Position numbers and translations under genes: made by a program. A stretch of DNA of 16,036 bases from JBJEXX01 sp051886215 (GTDB taxonomy: Bacteria > Bacillota_I > Bacilli_A > RF39 > UBA660), in contig JBJEXX010000058.1 in the NCBI GenBank assembly GCA_051886215.1, positions 1-16,036 of the forward strand. The letters run 5' to 3'. Shown here piece by piece: positions 7,190 to 13,726 of the stretch. Positions within the stretch are counted from its first letter, which is position 1. Each line of letters begins with the position of its first letter. The notes under the pieces were generated by a model that worked only from the letters and a program-made list of their open reading frames with translations, was not told the origin of the DNA and did no database searches.

Positions 7190-7213
7190 CAGATATTTAA
7201 TATCTGCTTTTTT
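7190..7213 (+). terminator. Terminator/possible attenuator directly before pyrH
   Basis: CAGATAT (7190-7196) pairs perfectly with ATATCTG (7200-7206) around a TTA loop, and is followed by C and six T residues (7208-7213). The pyrH ribosome binding site starts 2 nt later, leaving no room for a promoter between them. Confidence 0.85.
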
Positions 7214-7225
7214 AGAGGAGGAAAT

Positions 7226-7924
7226 ATGTATAAAAGAGTATTATTAAAACTTAGTGGAGAAGCACTTGCTGGAAATAAACAAAGTGGAATAGATTTTGAT
7301 AAAGTTTTAGAAATCTGTTCTGAAATAAAAGAAGTAAAAGAAAAAACAGGTGTAGAGATTGCAATAGTAGTAGGTGGAGGTAATTTCTGGCGCGGAAGAA
7401 GTAATCAACATATGGATAGATGCACTTCAGATCATATAGGTATGCTAGGAACTACTATGAATGCGTTAGCTATAAATGATGCATTTAAGCAATTAAATTG
7501 TGAATCTCGTGTACAAACTGGTATAGAAATGAGACAGATTGCGGAGTTCTATATTAGAAATAGAGCAGATAGACACATGCAGAAGGGAAGAATAGTTATT
7601 TTTGGATGTGGTACTGGAAATCCTTTCTTTTCAACTGATACTGCAGCAGCACTAAGAGCTGCAGAAATTAATGCTGATATTGTATTAAAGGCTACTAATG
7701 TTGATGGAATATATACTGCAGATCCTAAGAAAGATAAAACTGCTAAAAAAATTGATGAAATTACTTATATAGATGTTTTAAATAAAAAACTAAATGTAAT
7801 GGACTCAACTGCTACTAGTTTATGTATGGATAATGAAATTCCGATTCTTGTTTATAACATGAATGAATATGGTAATTTATTAAAAGTAATTACTGGAGAA
7901 AAAATAGGTACTATTGTAAAATAA
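7226..7924 (+). CDS. pyrH: UMP kinase
   Basis: Phosphorylates UMP to UDP in pyrimidine nucleotide synthesis; a cytoplasmic hexamer of the amino-acid kinase fold. The 232-residue length is typical. Motifs are KLSGE (8-12), GGGNFWRG (50-57), the UMP-binding DHIGMLGT (69-76), GTGNPFFSTDTAA (129-141) and ATNVDGIY (156-163). The RBS GAGGAGG sits just before the ATG. In most Firmicutes pyrH follows rpsB-tsf and precedes frr; here it stands between a surface protein gene and a CNNM gene, with a terminator on each side. Since the upstream hairpin leaves no space for a promoter, expression must come from readthrough or a promoter inside the preceding gene. Confidence 0.97.
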   Translation: MYKRVLLKLSGEALAGNKQSGIDFDKVLEICSEIKEVKEKTGVEIAIVVGGGNFWRGRSNQHMDRCTSDHIGMLGTTMNALAINDAFKQLNCESRVQTGIEMRQIAEFYIRNRADRHMQKGRIVIFGCGTGNPFFSTDTAAALRAAEINADIVLKATNVDGIYTADPKKDKTAKKIDEITYIDVLNKKLNVMDSTATSLCMDNEIPILVYNMNEYGNLLKVITGEKIGTIVK

Positions 7925-7947
7925 AGGTGAAGTTTCATCTTTTTTTA
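7923..7947 (+). terminator. Terminator of pyrH
   Basis: An 8-bp stem 7923-7930 / 7935-7942 (one G-U pair) with an AGTT loop is followed by a T-run to 7946. The hairpin starts inside the pyrH stop codon. Confidence 0.8.
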
Positions 7948-7964
7948 ATTAAGTTTAAATTTTA

Positions 7965-7973
7965 TGATAAAAT
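7965..7973 (+). promoter_or_regulatory. Extended -10 promoter candidate for the CNNM gene
   Basis: TG-A-TAAAAT at 7965-7973; the -35 position (7945-7950) is a poor TTAATT. The start would be near 7980, immediately before the SD GAGGTG (7981-7986). Confidence 0.5.
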
Positions 7974-7993
7974 ATATATTGAGGTGTTAAAAA

Positions 7994-9016
7994 ATGATAT
8001 TTAATATTTTATTATTAATTTTATTAATACTATTAAATGGGGTATTATCTTCAAGTGAATTAGCATTTTTATCTATTGAGAAGTTTGAATTAGATAAAAT
8101 GGTAAGAAAAAGAAAAAAGAATGCTAAAAAAATAAGAAAAGTACTAGAAGATCCTAATAATTTTTTATCTACTATACAAGTTGGTATAACTTTAGCAGGT
8201 TTTCTATCTAGTGCTTTTGCGGCTTCTACTTTTGCTGATTATATAATGGAAACTGGTTTTTTGATATTTAACGAAGCTTTTACTAGTAGTTTTTTAGTAA
8301 TTGTTATAACTATAATCTTATCTTATTTTACATTAGTTTTTGGTGAACTTGTACCAAAAAAAATAGCTTTAGCCAATCCTTTTAAAGTTGCATCTTTTTC
8401 TGTTAATTTGATAAATGTTATGCAAGTAGTGTTTTTCCCATTAATCAAACTATTATCAATATCTACAAATCTTATTTGTAAATTATTAAAAATACATGAA
8501 AAAGAAGAAGATTTTACTGAAGAAGATATTAAAAGAATCATTTTAACAGGTACTAGAGATGGAATAATTGAGAAAAAAGAACAAGAATATATATTTAATA
8601 TTTTTCAGTTTAATGATACTACTGTAGATAATGTAATGACTCCAAAAAAAGACTGCGTAGTTATAGATGTAAATATTAATTTTAAAGATTTAATCAAACT
8701 TTTAAAAGAAACTAAATTTACAAGATATCCTGTTTATAGTGAAAATAAAAATAATATAATTGGAATATTTAATGTTAAAGATTACATTATGTATAAAAAA
8801 GATAATGATGATTTTGACTTAAAAAAATTACTTTTTAAAGTAGAAAAATTTCAATATAATGAAAAAATAGATGATGTATTCGCTAAAATGCAAAAAGACC
8901 ATATACATATGGCCATAGTTGAAAAAGATAAACAATTTATTGGAGTTGTAACAATGGAAGATGCTGTAGAAGAAATACTAGGAAATATTTATGATGAATA
9001 TGATTCAGAATCTTAA
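7994..9016 (+). CDS. CNNM/CBS-domain membrane protein (HlyC/CorC family), short form
   Basis: A 340-residue membrane protein of the CNNM family, whose bacterial members are linked to Mg2+ (or other divalent cation) transport. The N-terminal CNNM membrane domain (about 1-165) starts with the typical helix and SSSELAFLSIEK, and includes GELVPKKIALANP (117-129). It is followed by a linker EEDIKRIILTGTRDGIIEKKEQEYI (176-200) and two CBS domains (about 214-265 and 278-335), which bind adenine nucleotides in relatives. The protein stops after the second CBS (EEILGNIYDEYD) and lacks the C-terminal CorC/HlyC transporter-associated domain present in full-length members of about 420-440 residues. A terminator overlaps its stop codon, so the short form looks natural and not a frameshift. 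Confidence 0.93.
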   Translation: MIFNILLLILLILLNGVLSSSELAFLSIEKFELDKMVRKRKKNAKKIRKVLEDPNNFLSTIQVGITLAGFLSSAFAASTFADYIMETGFLIFNEAFTSSFLVIVITIILSYFTLVFGELVPKKIALANPFKVASFSVNLINVMQVVFFPLIKLLSISTNLICKLLKIHEKEEDFTEEDIKRIILTGTRDGIIEKKEQEYIFNIFQFNDTTVDNVMTPKKDCVVIDVNINFKDLIKLLKETKFTRYPVYSENKNNIIGIFNVKDYIMYKKDNDDFDLKKLLFKVEKFQYNEKIDDVFAKMQKDHIHMAIVEKDKQFIGVVTMEDAVEEILGNIYDEYDSES

Positions 9017-9040
9017 AATAGACACTAGTCTATTTTTTTT
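9015..9040 (+). terminator. Terminator of the CNNM gene
   Basis: A perfect 9-bp stem AAAATAGAC (9015-9023) / GTCTATTTT (9028-9036) with an ACTA loop, then T residues to 9040. It begins within the stop codon. Confidence 0.9.
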
Positions 9041-9132
9041 ACATAAAAAATGTAAATCAAGAAAAAAATATTATTAATATAATATACTAAATTAAATATA
9101 TATGTTAAATTAATAATGATAGGAGAGTAGTT

Positions 9133-9903
9133 ATGAAAAAAAACTTATTATTATTAATTGTTATTTTAACAAGTATATTTTTTATTAATATAGAGAAAGT
9201 TAATGCAGAAGAATATCAAATAGGAGATTTAGTAGAAATAATTAATCCATCAGGAGGAAAATCTTTTCAATTTTACGTAACTGATATATTAAATTCTGAG
9301 GATTTTAAAGGTGTAGAATTAGTAACTAAAGAACCGACTGAAAAAGATAAAACTAATGAAGAAGTAGTAGAGAACCATTCAGATGAATTATTTGGATATT
9401 TAATTGATATATATGATGAAACAACAATAGAGGAATTTGACTTGGAGCCTTATATGATTAGTTTAGGAAGTTGTATAGATGATTATGAATCGTTATATAA
9501 TGATTATCAAGAAAACAGATATATCAAATGTCCCCAATTAAAAGATAAATTTGATAATGCTTTTTTTGATAGCATTTCATATACTGATGGTGATGACATC
9601 TTATATTGGTTAGAAAAATCAGATAAACCAGATTATGATTATGTTTTACGAGGTATAAAAAAACCAAAAAGTGATATGGAAGAAGTTGCTAAAACTAAAA
9701 AAATGAATTATTATACAACAGTATATGTAGGGGAAACTAAATATAGTTTATTAAAAAAAGTAAGTATACCTAAAGAAGAAACAAACCAAGAAAATATAAA
9801 AAATCCTAATACTTCAGATAAAGATGTATTGTTGATGACTATCGCATCATTACTAATAATATTTACAATTGTTATATCTTTAAGAAAATTAAAAGAAAAT
9901 TAA
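9133..9903 (+). CDS. Secreted protein with a sortase-like cell-wall anchor tail, unknown function
   Basis: A 256-residue exported protein. The N-terminus is a clear signal peptide (MKKN, a hydrophobic core 5-18, then VNA|EE) with predicted cleavage after residue 25. The C-terminus has the three-part layout of a cell-wall sorting signal: NPNTSD (224-229), a hydrophobic helix (about 231-250) and a basic tail (RKLKEN). NPNTS differs from LPXTG but resembles NPxT-type motifs of other sortases. The mature part is acidic, begins with a strand-rich IGDLVEIINPSGGKSFQFYV stretch, and has only two Cys (114 and 133), which could form one disulfide. The RBS is AGGAGAG (9121-9127), 5 nt before the ATG. 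It is monocistronic. No sortase gene is in the window, and the function of the ectodomain is unknown to me. Confidence 0.85.
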   Translation: MKKNLLLLIVILTSIFFINIEKVNAEEYQIGDLVEIINPSGGKSFQFYVTDILNSEDFKGVELVTKEPTEKDKTNEEVVENHSDELFGYLIDIYDETTIEEFDLEPYMISLGSCIDDYESLYNDYQENRYIKCPQLKDKFDNAFFDSISYTDGDDILYWLEKSDKPDYDYVLRGIKKPKSDMEEVAKTKKMNYYTTVYVGETKYSLLKKVSIPKEETNQENIKNPNTSDKDVLLMTIASLLIIFTIVISLRKLKEN

Positions 9904-9924
9904 TTCTCTTTTTTTAATAAAAAA

Positions 9925-9957
9925 AACTAATCTAATAAATAGATTAGTTAATTTTTT
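9925..9957. terminator. Bidirectional terminator between the 9133 gene and tRNA-His
   Basis: A perfect 10-bp stem AACTAATCTA (9925-9934) / TAGATTAGTT (9940-9949) with an ATAAA loop. A T-run (9952-9957) follows on the + strand and an A-run (9919-9926) gives a T-run on the minus strand, so it can end both convergent transcripts. Confidence 0.85.
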
Positions 9958-9960
9958 ATA

Positions 9961-10037
9961 TGGGGCGGTATAAGAGGATCGAACTCTTGCATACTAGTGC
10001 CACAAACTAGCGTGTTAACCACTTCACCAATACCGCC
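9961..10037 (-). tRNA. tRNA-His(GUG)
   Basis: On the minus strand the sequence folds into a complete cloverleaf. The 7-bp acceptor pairs fully, and there is one extra 5' G opposite C73: the G-1:C73 pair unique to tRNA-His. The anticodon GTG is the complement of 10001-10003. CCA is encoded (complement of 9961-9963). It is the only tRNA on the minus strand here and is transcribed against its neighbours. Confidence 0.97.
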
Positions 10038-10052
10038 ATAAACAACATATAT

Positions 10053-10081
10053 AATATACTATTTAATGATATTTTTGTCAA
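10053..10081 (-). promoter_or_regulatory. Promoter of tRNA-His
   Basis: On the minus strand, TTGACA (10081-10076), a 17-nt spacer and TATATT (10058-10053). Transcription would start near 10046, about 9 nt ahead of the tRNA. Confidence 0.85.
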
Positions 10082-10106
10082 CTACATTTTAATTAGTTAC
10101 TTAAAA

Positions 10107-10123
10107 TTAGTTTTTTCATAATA
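10107..10123 (+). promoter_or_regulatory. Shared upstream element, copy 1 (possible promoter)
   Basis: TTAGTTTTTTCATAATA lies 20 nt before the ATG at 10143. The same element with one T fewer occurs at 10941-10956 before the next gene. CATAATATA (10117-10125) preceded 16 nt earlier by AC (10099-10100) also fits the loose sigma-K pattern AC-N16-CATANNNTA of spore formers, but such degenerate patterns arise easily in AT-rich DNA. Confidence 0.4.
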
Positions 10124-10130
10124 TATGCTG

Positions 10131-10138
10131 AAGGGTGA
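10131..10138 (+). promoter_or_regulatory. RBS that fixes the TIM-barrel gene start
   Basis: AAGGGTGA ends 4 nt before the ATG at 10143. An in-frame ATG at 10125 lies upstream of this SD and has no SD of its own. Confidence 0.8.
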
Positions 10139-10142
10139 TATT

Positions 10143-10928
10143 ATGGATTTGGCAGTTGCTATTTATAATGATAATAAAAATATTACATCAATAGAAACAT
10201 TAGATTATGTTAAAAGGAGTGGTTTTAAAAATGTTTTTATTCAATGGTATGATGATAATTCTTTATCTATATCTCAACAGGAGCAACTTGAATATGCTAA
10301 AAAAATTGGTTTGAATATTATTTTTCTTCATTTAGGTTACCAAAACATAAATGATATATGGAAACAAGGAGATAATGGAGATAAATTAGTAAAGAGATAT
10401 ATTGAAAATCTTAAAGTATGTAAAAAGAATAACATTGATTTAGTAGTAATGCATTTAACAAATGGTTATAATCCTCCTAAATATAACGAACTTGGTTTAA
10501 ATAGAATAAAAAAAATAGTTGAATATGCAGAAAAAAATAATATAAAAATTGCTTTCGAGAATTTAAAAGTAAAAGGCTATTTAGAATATGTATTAGATAA
10601 TATTAATAGTAAAAATATTGGTATTTGCTATGATGCAGGACATGATCATCTATTTTTTAAAGATACTTTTAATTTTTCTAAATTTAAAGATAAAGTACTG
10701 GCGGTTCATTTTCATGATAATGATGGAAAAGCTGATAAACATATGTTACCAATGGATGGAAAAGTAGATTGGGCTTATGTTGTCAATAATTTAAAAAAAA
10801 TAAATTATAAATCATATATAACTTTAGAAATTTGTTACAGACAATCCTATCTTTTAGAAGAACCATTAACCTTTTTTGAAACAGGACATAAAAGAGCTTT
10901 AAAAATAAAAAATATGTTTGAGAAATAG
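10143..10928 (+). CDS. Xylose isomerase-like TIM-barrel protein (sugar phosphate isomerase/epimerase family)
   Basis: A 261-residue cytoplasmic protein of the AP-endonuclease-2 / xylose-isomerase-like TIM-barrel superfamily. Members isomerise or epimerise sugars and related compounds with a divalent metal, or cut abasic DNA. Conserved metal and active-site positions are visible in order: His63 (FLHLG), His104 (VMHLT), Glu139 (AFEN), Asp164 and His167 (CYDAGHD), His189/His191 (HFHDNDG) and Glu229 (TLEI). This is the normal order of ligands in the family. The lack of an endonuclease IV-type full set and the HFHDNDG signature favour a sugar isomerase/epimerase over a DNA repair enzyme. The substrate cannot be told. 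It is followed after 42 nt by the Rieske oxidoreductase gene, with a near-identical upstream element. Confidence 0.88.
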   Translation: MDLAVAIYNDNKNITSIETLDYVKRSGFKNVFIQWYDDNSLSISQQEQLEYAKKIGLNIIFLHLGYQNINDIWKQGDNGDKLVKRYIENLKVCKKNNIDLVVMHLTNGYNPPKYNELGLNRIKKIVEYAEKNNIKIAFENLKVKGYLEYVLDNINSKNIGICYDAGHDHLFFKDTFNFSKFKDKVLAVHFHDNDGKADKHMLPMDGKVDWAYVVNNLKKINYKSYITLEICYRQSYLLEEPLTFFETGHKRALKIKNMFEK

Positions 10929-10940
10929 TATAATTATCTT

Positions 10941-10956
10941 TTAGTTTTTCATAATA
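10941..10956 (+). promoter_or_regulatory. Shared upstream element, copy 2 (possible promoter)
   Basis: TTAGTTTTTCATAATA, matching copy 1 except for one missing T, ends 14 nt before the ATG at 10971. CATAAT (10950-10955) is a plausible -10 for either a housekeeping or a sporulation-type sigma factor. The AC expected for sigma-K is absent here. Confidence 0.4.
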
Positions 10957-10970
10957 ATATTGGTGATTAT

Positions 10971-12428
10971 ATGAAAAATAGCAGTTTATGGTTAGATGGT
11001 GTTGATGATAACTATTTTCCTAGTCTAGAAAAAGATTTAGAACTAGATGTTTTAATAATAGGTGGAGGAATGACTGGACTTTCCACTTTATATAATTTTA
11101 TTGGTAAAAATATGAAAGTAGCGTTAGTTGAAAAAAATAATATTGGTAGAGGAGTAAGCGCTAGAACTACTGGGAAACTTACATTTTTACAAGAAAATAT
11201 ATATAGTAAGTTAAAAAAATATCATAATAAAGATATTTCTAAATTATATTTAGACTCTCAAATAGACGCTATTAAATTAGTTAAGACAATTATTGATAAA
11301 CATAATATAGATTGCAATTTAACTAAGTCTGATTCTTATATTTTTGCTGATAAAGAAAAAGATATAAAAAAAATAAAAGAAGAAAATGAATTGTTAAATG
11401 AATTTGGTATTAAGACGATTTTAAATAGAGAATTTAAAGAAATAGATTCTTTATTTACTATTGGTGTTGAAGGTACTTATGTTTTTCATCCAATTAAATA
11501 TTTAAATGGTTTAAAAAAAATATGTAAAGATAATAATATGAGTATATATGAAAATACAGGTATTTATTCAATTAATAAAGAAGGAGAATATTATATTTCT
11601 AAGACTTTAAAGAATACTATTAAAAGTAAATATGTTGTACTAGCTAATCATTATCCTTCTTTCTTATTTCCTTTTTTAATGCCACTAAAAACATCTTTAG
11701 AGAAGAGTTATTTATCAGCTTCTATTGTTGATAATATTAAATATGATTTCAATGCTATTAATTTATCAAAACCAACTATTTCTTTAAGACATTATAAAGA
11801 TAATAAAAACTATTTAATAAAATTAACAGGGAGTCATAATTTAGCTTTCAAAAATAATGAAAAATATAATTTTTCTAAACTTAATTTAATTAATGAAAAT
11901 ATAAAATATAGATGGTCTAATATAGATATATATACAAATGATTATTTACCCTATATTGGAGAAATAGATAATAATTTAATAATTGCAACAGGATATAATA
12001 CTTGGGGAATGACTAATAGTAATTTAGCAAGTTTTATTATTAAAGATATTATTTTAAAAAATGATAATAGATATATAGAATTATTCTCTCCTAAAAGAAA
12101 TATAAATTTAGCTAAAATTATTAATTTTCCAATCAATATATTCAATAATACTAAATCTTTTATTGGAAGTAAATTAAATAAAAATAAATCTTGGTATAGT
12201 AGTAATATAATTTTTAAAAAATATAAAGGTAAAGAAATAGCTATTTATATAGACGAAAATAAAAATAAACATATTGTTTATAATAAATGTCCTCATTTAA
12301 AATGTAGTTTAGTATTCAATGAAATTGAAAAAACATGGGATTGTCCATGTCATGGTTCAAGATTTGATATAGATGGTAATGTTATAGAAGGACCTAGTAA
12401 TTATAATATTAAATTTAAAGAACGTTAA
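10971..12428 (+). CDS. FAD-dependent oxidoreductase with a C-terminal Rieske [2Fe-2S] domain
   Basis: A 485-residue fusion enzyme. Residues about 1-375 form a DAO-type FAD oxidoreductase: a Rossmann motif GGGMTG (31-36) after strand DVLII, the ribose-binding Glu54 (LVEK) and the ARTTGKLT segment (64-71) typical of this family. A late FAD-contact region around IATGYNTWGMT lies near residue 345. The last 60 residues are a Rieske ferredoxin domain with ligands Cys440, His442 (CPH), Cys458 and His461 (CPCH), spaced C-x-H-x15-C-x2-H, then GSRFDIDGNVIEGPS. Electrons probably pass between the [2Fe-2S] cluster and FAD. The architecture is known in many Firmicutes, but the substrate is not established as far as I know. 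No signal peptide. A terminator overlaps the stop codon. Confidence 0.93.
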   Translation: MKNSSLWLDGVDDNYFPSLEKDLELDVLIIGGGMTGLSTLYNFIGKNMKVALVEKNNIGRGVSARTTGKLTFLQENIYSKLKKYHNKDISKLYLDSQIDAIKLVKTIIDKHNIDCNLTKSDSYIFADKEKDIKKIKEENELLNEFGIKTILNREFKEIDSLFTIGVEGTYVFHPIKYLNGLKKICKDNNMSIYENTGIYSINKEGEYYISKTLKNTIKSKYVVLANHYPSFLFPFLMPLKTSLEKSYLSASIVDNIKYDFNAINLSKPTISLRHYKDNKNYLIKLTGSHNLAFKNNEKYNFSKLNLINENIKYRWSNIDIYTNDYLPYIGEIDNNLIIATGYNTWGMTNSNLASFIIKDIILKNDNRYIELFSPKRNINLAKIINFPINIFNNTKSFIGSKLNKNKSWYSSNIIFKKYKGKEIAIYIDENKNKHIVYNKCPHLKCSLVFNEIEKTWDCPCHGSRFDIDGNVIEGPSNYNIKFKER

Positions 12429-12442
12429 GTTCTTTTTTTTTT
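12417..12442 (+). terminator. Terminator of the Rieske oxidoreductase gene
   Basis: AAAGAAC (12417-12423) / GTTCTTT (12429-12435) forms a 7-bp stem with a 5-nt loop, then T residues to 12442. The stop codon lies in the loop region. Confidence 0.88.
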
Positions 12443-12452
12443 ACTATTTTAA

Positions 12453-12458
12453 TATAAT
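12453..12458 (+). promoter_or_regulatory. Candidate -10 box of the LysM/SpoIID-like cassette
   Basis: TATAAT at 12453-12458, with only TTCTTT at the -35 position (12430-12435), inside the preceding terminator. The start would be near 12465, within the SD GAGGTG (12464-12469), so the assignment is weak. Confidence 0.35.
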
Positions 12459-12475
12459 TAATTGAGGTGTATTAG

Positions 12476-13303
12476 ATGACATATGTTGTACAGAACGGGG
12501 ATACTTTATATGGTATTAGTAAACAATTTGGTGTATCAGTAGATGATATAAAAAACGCTAATAATTTAACAAGTAATATTATATCAGTAGGACAAACTTT
12601 AAAGATACCAACTACTAATACTACTTATGTAGTAAAAAAAGGTGATAGTTTATACTCTATAGCTAAAAATAATAATACTACAGTTGCGGATCTTAAAAAA
12701 CTAAATAACTTAACAAGTGATTTACTTAGTATAGGTCAAGTGTTGATACTATCTACTAATAATGAATTTGTTCCAGAAAATTATATAATTTATGTAGTAA
12801 AGAAAGGTGATAGTTTATATTCTATCGCTAAAAATAGTAACACTACCGTTGATGATCTTATCAAAATAAATAAACTTAATAGTACTAATCTATCTATAGG
12901 TCAAAATTTATTTATTCCAAGTGGATATATAGAGGATACAGGTCAAAATGTTGATATAACTTACATAGTAGAAAAAGGTGATAGCCTCTATTCTATAGCT
13001 AAGAAATTTAATACAACGGTTGATAATTTAATAAAACTTAATAATTTAACTTCTAATAATTTAGCTATTGGTCAAGTATTAAAAATAGCTTCGGGAGTTT
13101 CTTCTTTTTTAGGTAAAGAATGTTTTGGAGCAGGTTATGTAGAACCTACTTATCAAACATATACAGTTCAAAAAGGAGATAGTTTATATGTTATTGCTAA
13201 AAAATTTAATACAAGTATTGATAATTTAATGTCTTTAAATAATTTAAAAAGTACCAATTTATCTATTGGTCAGATATTAAAAATAAGAGAAATAGGAGGT
13301 TAA
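12476..13303 (+). CDS. Five-LysM-repeat protein without signal peptide, probably spore-associated
   Basis: A 275-residue protein made almost only of five LysM domains (about 2-45, 50-93, 105-148, 162-205, 228-271), each with the pattern YxVxKGDSLYSIAK ... NLxSxxLSIGQxLKI. LysM binds GlcNAc-containing glycans such as peptidoglycan. A short linker with the only Cys (FLGKECFGAGYVEP, 211-224) separates repeats four and five. There is no signal peptide and no membrane helix: the first LysM starts at residue 2. Among Firmicutes that combination is known for mother-cell proteins deposited on the spore, such as SafA. It has a good SD (GAGGTG), and the SD of the next gene lies inside its last codons, so the three genes form one operon. 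A moonlighting or non-classically exported wall protein is the alternative. Confidence 0.92.
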   Translation: MTYVVQNGDTLYGISKQFGVSVDDIKNANNLTSNIISVGQTLKIPTTNTTYVVKKGDSLYSIAKNNNTTVADLKKLNNLTSDLLSIGQVLILSTNNEFVPENYIIYVVKKGDSLYSIAKNSNTTVDDLIKINKLNSTNLSIGQNLFIPSGYIEDTGQNVDITYIVEKGDSLYSIAKKFNTTVDNLIKLNNLTSNNLAIGQVLKIASGVSSFLGKECFGAGYVEPTYQTYTVQKGDSLYVIAKKFNTSIDNLMSLNNLKSTNLSIGQILKIREIGG

Positions 13304-13306
13304 TAA

Positions 13307-13726
13307 ATGGATTTAATGTCATTTGAACAATTTAAACAAACACCTGAATATCAAAAATTTATTGAAGAAAATCCTTCTTTTGGAACTTTGAAAGTTGAAG
13401 CTTTTACGGCTTTTCAAGGTATGCCTATAGAAAATACAGAAATATTAATAACTAAAGATATAGGTGATCATAAAGTTTTATTTTTTAAAGGATATACAGA
13501 CTCTAGTGGAATTATAGATAATATAATTTTACCGGCACCTAAAGAAGAACCAGTAGCGTCTTATGAAAAAAGACCAGAATATACTGTATATGATTTAACA
13601 GCTATTCATGATCAATATGAAATAATCAAAAAATATAATATAGGAATGTTTGGAGGAATAAAAGTTATTCAATATGTAAAAATGATTCCAGATATAGAAG
13701 TGGAGGAAAATACTAATGGCAATTAG
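13307..13726 (+). CDS. Small beta-sandwich-like protein (carboxypeptidase-regulatory-like), cassette middle gene
   Basis: A 139-residue protein without signal peptide. The start follows a perfect AGGAGGT (13294-13300) located at the end of the upstream LysM gene. After a helical head (MDLMSFEQFKQTPEYQKFIEENP) the sequence reads GTLKVEAFTAFQGMPIENTEILITK ... KVLFFKGYTDSSGIIDNIILPAPKE. This is the pattern of a carboxypeptidase-regulatory or transthyretin-like beta sandwich: a strand, an x-G-x-P-IxxxxI turn, then TDxSGxIxxIxLP. The C-terminal third (YTVYDLTAIHDQYEI ... GIKVIQYVKMIP) continues with strands. I recall similar small proteins beside SpoIID-like/PG-binding genes in Clostridia, without a known function. 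The stop overlaps the next ATG by 11 nt, so translation is probably coupled. Confidence 0.85.
   Translation: MDLMSFEQFKQTPEYQKFIEENPSFGTLKVEAFTAFQGMPIENTEILITKDIGDHKVLFFKGYTDSSGIIDNIILPAPKEEPVASYEKRPEYTVYDLTAIHDQYEIIKKYNIGMFGGIKVIQYVKMIPDIEVEENTNGN

Noticed and set aside
8323..8541. Minus-strand ORF inside the CNNM gene
   Set aside because: Lies entirely opposite a well-supported family member and has no signals of its own.
8980..9040. Frameshift truncating the CNNM protein
   Set aside because: A strong terminator overlaps the stop and no homologous sequence continues in another frame after it.
10125..10142. Upstream ATG as start of the TIM-barrel gene
   Set aside because: The SD AAGGGTGA overlaps this stretch and serves the ATG at 10143.
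12476..13303. CRISPR-like or satellite repeat array
   Set aside because: The periodic similarity is five LysM codon repeats in one open frame, with unequal spacing and diverged copies.
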